Shown: positions 21,227 to 28,238 of the stretch, in pieces
Position numbering within the stretch: the stretch's first letter is position 1
Layout: each line of letters opens with the position of its first letter
IMG/VR virus record: IMGVR_UViG_3300046002_004029
Location: 1-64,000 of that record
Length of the DNA: 64,000 nucleotides
Reading direction: 5' to 3' (one strand)
Source of the DNA: a virus
The notes under the pieces: model-generated
The model's database searches: none
The model's input: the letters and a program-made list of their open reading frames with translations, nothing else
Told to the model about the DNA's origin: nothing
Position numbers and translations under genes: made by a program

Positions 21227-21475
21227 ATGAAAGTAACATTAAGGTTTACATTACCAGAAGATGAAGCACAATATAATCAATATTCTAAAGCTCCAGATAT
21301 GGCTTATGCTTTATGGGATATAGCTCATAATCTTAAAAAAGAATGTATTAGATTAATAGAGGCTGATGCAAATGGTGGCCTAGCATATGACGCATATGAT
21401 GGCGTTGAAGTAGTATTTACTCAAATATATAATATATTAGAGCAACATAATATAAACACTGATGAATTAATGTAG
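21227..21475 (+). CDS. Conserved small phage protein (82 aa)
   Basis: An 82-residue protein with the layout (beta strand)-LPEDEAQYNQYSKAPDMAYALWDIAHNLKKE and a C-terminal helix. This pattern, MKxxLxFxLPEDxxxF...ALWDxxxxLR, is common in phages of many hosts and has no known function. First gene of the P11 operon. Ends 1 nt before the next gene. Confidence 0.75.
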   Translation: MKVTLRFTLPEDEAQYNQYSKAPDMAYALWDIAHNLKKECIRLIEADANGGLAYDAYDGVEVVFTQIYNILEQHNINTDELM

Positions 21476-21476
21476 T

Positions 21477-22064
21477 ATGAAAAAATTAACAAATTACCAA
21501 CTAAACAAAGTATCTAAGAGTCTTGATTGTTATCTAGAACTCGCCACAAGTAAGGACTTTACCGAAGGTGTTTTATGGTATGAGCAAGCCCATTTTATTT
21601 GTAGAGATTTAGCTAAAAAGTATAACACTACTACATATATTGTAGCCGGTATTATAAGTTCACTATCTCCTAGAAATAAATGGCCTCAAAATATTAAAGA
21701 TGCAGAAATAGTGTTGAGTGCTATACACGCTGGCCTTGAGCCAAAAGATGTTAAAGTATGCACTTTCCATAGAAATAAAGATAAAGCATTTTCTATAGCT
21801 AAAGGCGAATCAATTATTACCGATCAAAGTATGAAAACTTTTAGTTTCATTAATAACATTGCTAACCTTAATAATTTCTATATAACCATTGATGTGTGGC
21901 ATTTAAGGGCTTGTTTTGGTAAAGATATACGTACAACTCCAGGTAAAATTGCTTATGAACAATTACGAAAATTAACCATAAGTAAAGCTAAAAAATTAAA
22001 TTTACAAGGATTTGAGTATCAAGCTGTTTTATGGAACTCTGTTAAAAATAATTTTAAAAAATAG
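21477..22064 (+). CDS. Conserved phage protein with SLSPRNKW motif (195 aa)
   Basis: A 195-residue soluble protein. Key motifs are WYEQAHFICRDLAKKY (about 35-50), IISSLSPRNKWPQNIKDA (about 60-77), KAFSIAKGE, KTFSFINNIA and ITIDVWHLRACFG. This set is typical of a widespread phage family of unknown function that has features of a helix-hairpin-helix DNA glycosylase-like fold (the SPRNKWxxNxxDA segment and an invariant D before H). I would expect a DNA-binding role but cannot assign a reaction. Confidence 0.7.
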   Translation: MKKLTNYQLNKVSKSLDCYLELATSKDFTEGVLWYEQAHFICRDLAKKYNTTTYIVAGIISSLSPRNKWPQNIKDAEIVLSAIHAGLEPKDVKVCTFHRNKDKAFSIAKGESIITDQSMKTFSFINNIANLNNFYITIDVWHLRACFGKDIRTTPGKIAYEQLRKLTISKAKKLNLQGFEYQAVLWNSVKNNFKK

Positions 22065-22067
22065 AAA

Positions 22068-22268
22068 ATGGTTAGTAAAGAAACAAGAGAATTAGCAAGA
22101 GATAAAGTATATTCAATATATACTGTAAAAATGTTTAAAGTGGATGACAAAGACCCCTATTGGAGTGTGTCTCAAGAATCAGCAGAATTTTGCAAAGAAT
22201 CAGATCAAAGGGATTTGGACGCTTGGAGTTATATATTAGGTCTAATAGAAAAAGATAATAAATTATGA
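22068..22268 (+). CDS. Small hypothetical protein (66 aa)
   Basis: A 66-residue charged protein starting MVSKETRELARDKVYSIY and ending DAWSYILGLIEKDNKL, mostly helical. It is 3 nt after the previous gene and its TGA overlaps the next ATG. Not recognised. Confidence 0.6.
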   Translation: MVSKETRELARDKVYSIYTVKMFKVDDKDPYWSVSQESAEFCKESDQRDLDAWSYILGLIEKDNKL

Positions 22269-22444
22269 AAATTACAATAGAAGCAGAAGATAGAGTGCAT
22301 TCATCTTCGATTAATAGTGATGATTGCGCAATAAGTGAGTATATAGATATTTTTTATGCATTATTGATATGTACTACATTCCATCCAGAAACAATAATAA
22401 ACGGATTCAAAGAATTTATAGAAGAAAAAGAAGCATTTAATTAA
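22265..22444 (+). CDS. Small acidic hypothetical protein (59 aa)
   Basis: A 59-residue acidic protein: MKITIEAEDRVHSSSINSDD, then SEYIDIFYALLICTTFHPET and an FKEFIEEKEAFN helix. ATGA coupling with the upstream gene and 10 nt to the next. The layout is common in small phage genes of unknown role. Confidence 0.6.
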   Translation: MKITIEAEDRVHSSSINSDDCAISEYIDIFYALLICTTFHPETIINGFKEFIEEKEAFN

Positions 22445-22454
22445 ACAATAAGTT

Positions 22455-23132
22455 ATGAAAATATGGCATATATCAGATACTCACGGGTATCATGACCTAT
22501 TGAAAGTTCCTGATGGAATAGATATGGTTATTCATTCCGGCGATTGTAGTAATCCAAGAGATCCTTATAATAATGAACCAGAAGTAAGAGAATTTATACA
22601 TTGGTATAAAAATTTACCTATAAAACATAAAATATATGTAGCTGGTAACCACGATACTAGTATTGAAAAAGGTTTAGTTAGCGTTTCTCAATTCTATGAA
22701 TATAATATTCATTATTTAGAAAATGATTACGTGGACATTGAAGGTATTAAAATATTTGGTTCACCTAATACACCGAATTTTGGTAATTGGGCTTTCATGA
22801 AAGATAGAGCTAAACTGGAAAGACATTGGAAACTTGCTATACACGAAGAATGTGATATTATTGTAACTCACGGTCCGCCAAAAGGAATGTTAGATTTATC
22901 AGTAAATAGAGACCATAAACTAGAATTCTGCGGTGATAAATCTTTACTTAATAGAGTATTAGAAATACAACCAGCATACCATTTATTTGGACATATTCAT
23001 AATACTGGTGATATAGTAAATGCTGGAATACAAAAATTAAGTACTCATAATACTTGGTTTAGTAATGGATCAGTGGTAACAGATAGAAAGTTTGGAATAT
23101 TAACTAGTAATGGCAATATATTTAAACTATGA
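22455..23132 (+). CDS. Metallophosphoesterase (calcineurin-like, 225 aa)
   Basis: A 225-residue enzyme with all motifs of the calcineurin-like phosphoesterase fold: SDTHG (7-11), HSGDC (about 27-31), GNHD (about 65-68), THGPPKG (about 138-144) and FGHIHN (about 179-184). These bind a dinuclear metal centre and hydrolyse phosphomonoesters or phosphodiesters. The substrate is unknown. In phages such enzymes may act on nucleotides, RNA ends or cyclic nucleotides. It carries a TGCTATACAC copy (Ala-Ile-His) and overlaps the next gene by 4 nt. Confidence 0.9.
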   Translation: MKIWHISDTHGYHDLLKVPDGIDMVIHSGDCSNPRDPYNNEPEVREFIHWYKNLPIKHKIYVAGNHDTSIEKGLVSVSQFYEYNIHYLENDYVDIEGIKIFGSPNTPNFGNWAFMKDRAKLERHWKLAIHEECDIIVTHGPPKGMLDLSVNRDHKLEFCGDKSLLNRVLEIQPAYHLFGHIHNTGDIVNAGIQKLSTHNTWFSNGSVVTDRKFGILTSNGNIFKL

Positions 23133-24040
23133 AAAACATACACATATTACCAACAGAACGCACGAGTAGGCTCTATTACAATAGTCAAGAAAAAGCATAT
23201 CAATTATGTGAATTTCCAAAATACCATACAGATATTAAGTCTACACATAATTTGTACATCACTAATGATGAAGAAATTAAAGAAGGAGATTGGGTAATAG
23301 ACGATGAACAAGATGTGTTCCAAGTTTTAGAAGTAAATAATTTACAAGGTATATTAAGAAGTGATGGATTTACCTATGTAATAGATGTTTGTAAAAAAAT
23401 CATCCTAACAACAGACCAAGACTTAGATGGGGTACAAGCTATTGATGATGAGTTTTTAGAATGGTTTGTGAAAAATAGTAGTTGTAAAGAAGTTGGTATT
23501 GTTAATGATACTTTAACAGTTGGAGAGATGTCTAAGCTTCCATTAGGAACAAGAAATCATAAATACAAAATCATCATTCCAAAAGAAGAACCTAAACAAG
23601 ACTCTGTATTTGATAAATTAGAAGTAGAAAAAGAATATGAGCAAGAGATATTTGAATTAGGAGAAGAACCTAGACAAGAAATTACTATTAACGAAGTTTC
23701 TAAAAAATTAAAAGGAAAAGAGTTGTTTAAAGAAAGTAATGACAGAGCAAGAAAAACTTTATCTGAAATCAAATCATTACCTATACAAGAAACACTTGAA
23801 GAAGATGCTTTAAGACTATTGCCTGATAGAAATGGTTTTACAAATAGAGATAGATTTAATTTTATTGAAGGAGCAACTTATAAACAAATTGAGATTAATG
23901 CTTTGAAAATTAAACAAGAAAGAAGTTATAGTGAGGAAGATTTAGAATATGCTTTTGAACAAGGAAAACTAAATTCAAATATATGTTATAGACGAACATT
24001 TAGAAATGTACTTGAAATTTTACAATTTAAAAAGAAATAA
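23129..24040 (+). CDS. Hypothetical flavobacterial-phage-type protein (303 aa)
   Basis: A 303-residue protein. The N-terminal part (DEEIKEGDWVIDDEQ...KKIILTTDQDLDGVQAI) is a type often seen in flavobacterial phage proteins. The centre contains FLEWFVKNSSCKEVGI and KYKIIIPKEEPKQ, then a Glu/Lys-rich linker and a C-terminal RSYSEEDLEYAFEQGK motif shared at DNA level with the next gene. It looks modular and recombined. Function unknown. Confidence 0.7.
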   Translation: MKNIHILPTERTSRLYYNSQEKAYQLCEFPKYHTDIKSTHNLYITNDEEIKEGDWVIDDEQDVFQVLEVNNLQGILRSDGFTYVIDVCKKIILTTDQDLDGVQAIDDEFLEWFVKNSSCKEVGIVNDTLTVGEMSKLPLGTRNHKYKIIIPKEEPKQDSVFDKLEVEKEYEQEIFELGEEPRQEITINEVSKKLKGKELFKESNDRARKTLSEIKSLPIQETLEEDALRLLPDRNGFTNRDRFNFIEGATYKQIEINALKIKQERSYSEEDLEYAFEQGKLNSNICYRRTFRNVLEILQFKKK

Positions 24041-24044
24041 GATT

Positions 24045-24287
24045 ATGGACTTTAGAACAGAATTATCAAAATGGGGTTACAATAAAGGTAACTCAATTGA
24101 TGTTGAAATATTGGTTAATGAAATACTGCCGAGTTTGTTTTCTCAACAAGAAAGAAGTTATAGTGAGGAAGATATGATTGAAGCATTTATCGCTGGTGGA
24201 AACTCACAAATTGAAGAGGATGATGCTTATGGCAGTGCCTATATGGAATATATGGAAGAATGGTTTGAACAATTTAGAAAGAAATAA
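24045..24287 (+). CDS. Small protein sharing the SEED module (80 aa)
   Basis: An 80-residue protein starting MDFRTELSKWGYNKGNSID. Its QERSYSEEDMIEAFIAGG segment repeats the C-terminal motif of the 303-aa protein upstream, including an almost identical 26-nt DNA stretch (near 23918 and 24147). Its 3' end and the following ATG also repeat the upstream gene junction. The start is placed after the previous stop. Probably a product of local duplication. Confidence 0.65.
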   Translation: MDFRTELSKWGYNKGNSIDVEILVNEILPSLFSQQERSYSEEDMIEAFIAGGNSQIEEDDAYGSAYMEYMEEWFEQFRKK

Positions 24288-24291
24288 GATT

Positions 24292-24387
24292 ATGGATTAT
24301 TACGTTATAGGGTATAGTTATTTAATAATAGCTATAGTGGTTATAATAACATATATTATGGATACATTTAAACATAGAAAAAAATGA
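24292..24387 (+). CDS. Very small membrane protein (31 aa)
   Basis: A 31-residue peptide that is nearly all one transmembrane helix (VIGYSYLIIAIVVIITYIMD) with a basic KHRKK tail, so the C-terminus should face the cytoplasm. A longer frame from 24178 is out-of-frame reading of the previous gene. Its TGA overlaps the next ATG. Confidence 0.5.
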   Translation: MDYYVIGYSYLIIAIVVIITYIMDTFKHRKK

Positions 24388-24647
24388 GTACAACATTTGG
24401 AATACCAGAAAGACAAGTTGAATTAAACAAATTAGTAGACGAAGATGGCGATTTATTAGACTATATTAGTACAGATTTTTTTATACCTGTATTTTTTAGA
24501 GGTGGTAATAGTAGATGGTTAAGTTCATTAGCTTCTCGTTTAACGGATGATACTTTAGTATTTCCGTTAGATAACTCCGCTCAAGGAATATTTACAATTA
24601 AAGATATTAAAGAATTTTTAAGATCAAAAGATGAAACCAATTTATAA
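24384..24647 (+). CDS. Hypothetical protein (87 aa)
   Basis: An 87-residue protein starting MSTTFGIPERQVELNKLVDEDG, with PVFFRGGNSRWLSSLASRL and DNSAQGIFTIKDIKEFL. No family recognised, though the compact alpha/beta pattern with an RGGNSRW core is distinctive. Overlaps the next gene by 17 nt. Confidence 0.65.
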   Translation: MSTTFGIPERQVELNKLVDEDGDLLDYISTDFFIPVFFRGGNSRWLSSLASRLTDDTLVFPLDNSAQGIFTIKDIKEFLRSKDETNL

Positions 24648-24933
24648 ATTTAATAATGGTAATGGCGCAACATTATGTCATAAATGTCGTGCAATAATTT
24701 CTACAGGTAAAATGACTGATGATTTATATTGCGAACAATGTCTTAATGATCCATCTCTTTACGGCAAAATTGCTGTATCTAAAACAAATAACAGTAACTA
24801 CGATGGTGTAATGCTTAACAGTAATATAATTGATGAAGCCAGCCAGTTTGTAAAACCCGGCAGTGCTATACACAGTTTCTGGGATCAAATGGATCAAGAG
24901 GTTCATAAAGGATTAAATGATCTAAATATATAG
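24631..24933 (+). CDS. Small zinc-ribbon protein (100 aa)
   Basis: A 100-residue protein with a treble or ribbon-type metal site, CHKC (16-19) and CEQC (34-37), 14 residues apart. The remainder is polar, with VKPGSAIHSFWDQMDQEVHKG near the end over a TGCTATACAC copy. Likely binds Zn. A role in transcription or nucleic-acid binding is only inferred. Promoter P12 begins 2 nt after the stop. Confidence 0.65.
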   Translation: MKPIYKFNNGNGATLCHKCRAIISTGKMTDDLYCEQCLNDPSLYGKIAVSKTNNSNYDGVMLNSNIIDEASQFVKPGSAIHSFWDQMDQEVHKGLNDLNI

Positions 24934-24935
24934 TC

Positions 24936-24969
24936 TTACAGTCAAGACACGAACAATGATTGATAATAT
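24936..24969 (+). promoter_or_regulatory. Early promoter element P12
   Basis: TTACAGTCAAGACACG, 9 nt, TGATAATAT. The start codon follows unusually closely (11 nt). It probably drives genes up to the sigma factor. Confidence 0.75.
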
Positions 24970-24980
24970 TAATATAAAAA

Positions 24981-25244
24981 ATGAATATGACAGACGAAGA
25001 GATTGAAAAAATTGCAGAAACTATTTTCCAAAAAATGTTAGCAAAACAAGACCAATGGGATAAAGAATTTATTACTAGTATTAGTACTCCTGCTGTTATT
25101 GGCCGCGACGCAGTTATTAATGAGATAACTGAGTTAAATTTAATGAAAGCTGAGTTTGTAAAAGAAGAAAAGTATGAGGAAGCTTATAAGGTTATGAAAA
25201 AAATAAAAATCTTAAGTGACCAATTAAGGAACAATAAGGACTAG
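24981..25244 (+). CDS. Helical protein with UVR-like motif (87 aa)
   Basis: An 87-residue helical protein. Residues about 52-80 (LMKAEFVKEEKYEEAYKVMKKIKIL) resemble the UVR motif, a helical hairpin used by UvrB, UvrC and ClpC-type proteins for protein contacts. The N-terminus (MTDEEIEKIAETIFQKML) is a helix common in small phage proteins. A direct link to DNA repair is not shown. Confidence 0.6.
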   Translation: MNMTDEEIEKIAETIFQKMLAKQDQWDKEFITSISTPAVIGRDAVINEITELNLMKAEFVKEEKYEEAYKVMKKIKILSDQLRNNKD

Positions 25245-25250
25245 AGTTAT

Positions 25251-25294
25251 GTGACACTAGCCAATTAATATAAAAAATAGCAGGCTAATGTCAT
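25251..25294. promoter_or_regulatory. GTGAC-type inverted repeat 4 over a start codon
   Basis: GTGACACTAGCC and GGCTAATGTCAT are imperfectly complementary arms separated by about 20 nt. The right arm contains the ATG (25288) of the next gene, so a bound protein or an RNA hairpin here would block its translation or transcription. Confidence 0.65.
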
Positions 25295-25911
25295 CATTTG
25301 ATAGAAATACAGAATTTTTAAATAAAAGAAGAGTGATATATCGAAGAGGACCAATTAATGACAAACCAACAGAAGAGTTCGAATGGGGTTCTTTCTACGA
25401 AAGCGGTACTACGGAATGCTACGAGTTATTCAGAAGCAAAGCTAAAATACCAACATATAAGGCGCTAAAGTGGCATTTGTATGTTATATGGTATCTGAAT
25501 CCTAGCATCGATCAAAATGAATTTGAGGCCATTGTAAGACACATTTGCGACAAAAAGAATGGATTTGTAACATTTAATGTTAGCGAACAGTTATTGCAAA
25601 ATATGATGTACGACGTCTCTTTAAAAGATCTTGAAGATCCTCCTTATAATAAAGTAAGAAAAATTATATTTAAAGACAATTGTAAACTTACCTTAAGTGA
25701 AAAATTATCTATAGTTGGCAAAATGATTGGTAAAACTAAAAAAGTAACTGAATCTGATATTTACGATGCGATGCTATACATAAATGATTTGAATACTAAG
25801 ATAACAATTAAAGGATTAGCAGATCATTTTGGATGTGTTATGAGAACGATACATCGTAATATGAGTAATGAACTAAAAAAAGAAAAAGAACTATTAAATC
25901 AAAACTTATGA
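25288..25911 (+). CDS. Putative DNA-binding protein with C-terminal HTH (207 aa)
   Basis: A 207-residue protein starting MSSFDRNTEFLNKRRVIY. The body is alpha-rich (YKALKWHLYVIWYLNPSID), and the C-terminus has a helix-turn-helix (TIKGLADHFGCVMRTIHRNMSNELKKEK, about 170-197). The start codon lies in the right arm of a GTGAC-type inverted repeat, which suggests autoregulation. No family name is claimed. A role as an early or middle regulator is inferred from the HTH and from the sigma gene that follows in the same operon. Confidence 0.65.
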   Translation: MSSFDRNTEFLNKRRVIYRRGPINDKPTEEFEWGSFYESGTTECYELFRSKAKIPTYKALKWHLYVIWYLNPSIDQNEFEAIVRHICDKKNGFVTFNVSEQLLQNMMYDVSLKDLEDPPYNKVRKIIFKDNCKLTLSEKLSIVGKMIGKTKKVTESDIYDAMLYINDLNTKITIKGLADHFGCVMRTIHRNMSNELKKEKELLNQNL

Positions 25912-26087
25912 ATGTATTTGATGTCGAAGCAATAAATGCGCAAATAGAAGCTAATCAAAAAGAAATAGATGATTTTGCTATTAACTTTGGAGGTTGGTTT
26001 ATCTGCCATTATATAGAAGAAGCGTTTTATAACAAAGAGTATATAAAAAAGATGTTAGAAATCTATAAAAAAGAAAAAGGATTATGA
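25908..26087 (+). CDS. Small acidic helical protein (59 aa)
   Basis: A 59-residue protein starting MNVFDVEAINAQIEANQKEI, helical, with FGGWFICHYIEEAF and a Lys-rich end. ATGA overlaps at both ends couple it to the HTH gene and the next gene. Unrecognised. Confidence 0.55.
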   Translation: MNVFDVEAINAQIEANQKEIDDFAINFGGWFICHYIEEAFYNKEYIKKMLEIYKKEKGL

Positions 26088-26284
26088 CACCGAAAGAAAA
26101 AGCAGAAGAATTGGTTAATAAGTTTATTCAATTTACTCCAGCTGAAGAAGAATTTGAATATGATTATGCCAAACAATGTGCATTAATAGCAGTTGATGAA
26201 TTAATATACGAAACACAATTTGAAGTCCCTAATATTAGACAAAGATATTGGCAAGAAGTTAAACAAGAAATAAAAAAATTATGA
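26084..26284 (+). CDS. Small conserved helical protein (66 aa)
   Basis: A 66-residue protein starting MTPKEKAEELVNKFIQFTP, followed by YAKQCALIAVDELI and a KQEIKKL end. This TPKEKAxELVxKF...AKxCALIAVDEII pattern is a frequent small phage protein of unknown function. Coupled to both neighbours by 4-nt overlaps. Confidence 0.75.
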   Translation: MTPKEKAEELVNKFIQFTPAEEEFEYDYAKQCALIAVDELIYETQFEVPNIRQRYWQEVKQEIKKL

Positions 26285-26415
26285 AAGATTACATAAAAAA
26301 GTGGTGGAACAGAGAATGGAGCAACTGGGAAGTATATTATGATGGCAGTTGGAAACTTTTACTTAAAAGAATTTCAAATGATGGATTAATTGAATTTAAA
26401 GCAATACTTAAATAA
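26281..26415 (+). CDS. Very small Trp-rich protein (44 aa)
   Basis: A 44-residue basic peptide (MKDYIKKWWNREWSNWEVYY, then DGSWKLLLKRISNDGL). It starts in an ATGA overlap and ends TAATG with the sigma gene, so it is likely translated. Similar short WWxREWSNWE peptides occur in phage genomes, function unknown. Confidence 0.55.
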   Translation: MKDYIKKWWNREWSNWEVYYDGSWKLLLKRISNDGLIEFKAILK

Positions 26416-27179
26416 TGAAAAGTTATAACATACCAAATTACGTAAGATATAAAGAGGATATTAAACAAGCAAACAAAGATAGTTTGTCAAATAATTTCCA
26501 TTTATACGATAGAAATAAATTAATTGTCAAATTCCTTCCATTAGTAGAGAACATTGCTAAGAAATTTTCTACTACAACTCAAGCATCAGGAGTATTAGAT
26601 ATTACAGATCTTATACAATGCGGGTCTAAAGGTTTAATACAAGCAGTTGATAAAATAGAATGGACTACAATAAGCGAATCTATTGATCCAGAAAAAACTA
26701 TTAAGTCATTTCTATCAAAAAGAATAAAAGGCTCAATTAGAAGAGATATAGACATCCATAGAGGCAGTATAAAGATCCCGGAACACAAACTAAATGAGAT
26801 TAGAAAAGACAATGGTCAAGACCACTCGATGGTTGCAATGTTTTTTAACTCTATATTCTTAAGTATTGATGAACAATTAGCTGACGAAGATGACGACCAT
26901 ATGTTGTATCAAATTCCAGATCAATCTGAACCATATAATATTCAATTAATGAATATCTATTTAACTAGTTTATTAAAAAAGCATTTAGATGATAAAGAAT
27001 TTGAAGTATTGCGATTAAGTTATGGATTAGATTGCGATAAACATTCCGCAATGGCAATTGCTATAAAATTGGGAATTGAAGGAACTAGTTCATATGTGCG
27101 AGTTTCTGAACTAAAAAAACAAGCAATTAAAAAGTTAGTTGACAACGTTGAGCCCTCCCAAGTCCTTGATTACCTATAG
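26415..27179 (+). CDS. Sigma-70-family RNA polymerase sigma factor (254 aa)
   Basis: Region 2 is visible as RNKLIVKFLPLVENIAKKFS (about 33-52), DITDLIQCGSKGLIQAVDKIEW (about 62-83) and FLSKRIKGSIRRDI (about 98-111). It is followed by a region-3-like KIPEHKLNEIRK and a region-4-like HTH near the C-terminus (FEVLRLSYGLD...AMAIAIKLG...VRVSELKKQAIKKL). It should bind host core polymerase and redirect it to phage promoters. It is the best candidate to read either the twelve early elements or the unseen late promoters. The last gene of the tightly coupled run from 25288, so expression is tied to the HTH protein. Confidence 0.85.
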   Translation: MKSYNIPNYVRYKEDIKQANKDSLSNNFHLYDRNKLIVKFLPLVENIAKKFSTTTQASGVLDITDLIQCGSKGLIQAVDKIEWTTISESIDPEKTIKSFLSKRIKGSIRRDIDIHRGSIKIPEHKLNEIRKDNGQDHSMVAMFFNSIFLSIDEQLADEDDDHMLYQIPDQSEPYNIQLMNIYLTSLLKKHLDDKEFEVLRLSYGLDCDKHSAMAIAIKLGIEGTSSYVRVSELKKQAIKKLVDNVEPSQVLDYL

Positions 27180-27185
27180 GTTAAA

Positions 27186-27221
27186 TGTAAATTGAACACA
27201 AAATGTGTAATTATAATAATA
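27186..27221 (+). promoter_or_regulatory. Degenerate promoter-like element
   Basis: AAATTGAACACA, 9 nt, ATTATAATA resembles the early element with a poor upstream box. It sits before the 82-aa gene that opens the recombination and replication cluster. Weak. Confidence 0.3.
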
Positions 27222-27235
27222 TAAAACAAAAACAA

Positions 27236-27484
27236 ATGAAAAAAATCTTATTAATGTTATTTCCTGTTAATAGTACTTTAATTGAAGGAGCATCAGAAAA
27301 AGCCTTAGGATCATTTTACAAAGTCGTAGATGAACTAAAAATGTTGAATAAGTTGTCCCAAGTAAAAAAAGATAAATTAGTTTCAAAACAAGATGAAATT
27401 GAAATTGAAATAAAAAGATTTGATTCCATTACTTTAGCAAATACAAAAGTAATCAATAATATTGAAAGATTTTTAAAACAATAA
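27236..27484 (+). CDS. Small helical coiled-coil protein (82 aa)
   Basis: An 82-residue protein starting MKKILLMLFPVNSTLIEGAS, then a long charged helix (KLSQVKKDKLVSKQDEIEIEIKRFDS) with heptad spacing, likely a coiled coil. The start was chosen over 27203, which lies in the promoter-like stretch. Unknown function. Confidence 0.6.
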   Translation: MKKILLMLFPVNSTLIEGASEKALGSFYKVVDELKMLNKLSQVKKDKLVSKQDEIEIEIKRFDSITLANTKVINNIERFLKQ

Positions 27485-27494
27485 ATTAAATTAT

Positions 27495-27671
27495 ATGGAA
27501 ACACTAGTAACGCACGAAATAGGGCGAAAAACAGATGGAACAAGGATTGTTAGAAACTTCTTCTTTAACGAAGACAAAACAAATTATCTTGTACAAGCTC
27601 AATCTTATTTCACTAAAGATGAAAAGAAAAAAGCAAAATTAGCATATAAAAATAGTAACAAGTCAAATTAA
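27495..27671 (+). CDS. Small basic hypothetical protein (58 aa)
   Basis: A 58-residue basic protein starting METLVTHEIGRKTDGTRIV and ending KAKLAYKNSNKSN. It lies 5 nt before the ERF gene with an A-rich leader like other genes, so it is probably translated. Not recognised. Confidence 0.5.
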   Translation: METLVTHEIGRKTDGTRIVRNFFFNEDKTNYLVQAQSYFTKDEKKKAKLAYKNSNKSN

Positions 27672-27676
27672 ATCTT

Positions 27677-28237
27677 ATGGCAGAAAAGAAAGAAGTGGAA
27701 GTATTAACGCTTAACAAAAAGTTAGCAATAATACAAACAGAATTTAAGTCTAAAAAGTCTAGATTCAATTCATTTGGAAAGTACAACTTTAGATCGGCTG
27801 AAGATATTTTAGAAGCTACCAAACCATTTTTACTAAGACTTGGTGTAACTGTTGTTGTAACAGAAGAACTTATTACATCAAACCAATTGTTCCCTATCTT
27901 AAAGTCTACAGCGACAATTTCCGACGGAAGTGGTGCTATACACGCTGTAGCAATCGTCGGGGTTGATCTTGACCAAAAAGGTATGCAAATGCCTCAGAAG
28001 TTTGGCTCAGCATCAAGTTATGGTAAAAAATATGCGCTTGGTAATCTGTTCTTAATTGATGATACTCAAGATGCAGATCACGGAAAGGCAGAGCCTGTCG
28101 CAAAGATTAAACTTGATGTTACCGATGCTGCTTTTGATAAAGCATTACAATTTGTAACAACAGGGGGCAAACTCGACCTAATTAAAAACAAGTATGACTT
28201 ATCACCAGAAGCTGAAACTATTCTAGGAAAACTTTAA
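27677..28237 (+). CDS. erf: ERF-family single-strand annealing protein (186 aa)
   Basis: A 186-residue ERF recombinase. ERF hallmarks are the N-terminal KKLAIIQTEFKSKKSRFNSFGKYNFRSAEDIL stretch (the YxYRxxEDI motif appears as YNFRSAEDI, about 36-44) and QKFGSASSYGKKYALGNLFLIDD (about 111-133). It anneals complementary ssDNA during phage recombination and concatemer formation. The next genes encode an exonuclease and an SSB-like protein, a standard annealing cassette. A TGCTATACAC copy is inside (Ala-Ile-His). Confidence 0.92.
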   Translation: MAEKKEVEVLTLNKKLAIIQTEFKSKKSRFNSFGKYNFRSAEDILEATKPFLLRLGVTVVVTEELITSNQLFPILKSTATISDGSGAIHAVAIVGVDLDQKGMQMPQKFGSASSYGKKYALGNLFLIDDTQDADHGKAEPVAKIKLDVTDAAFDKALQFVTTGGKLDLIKNKYDLSPEAETILGKL

Positions 28238-28238
28238 T

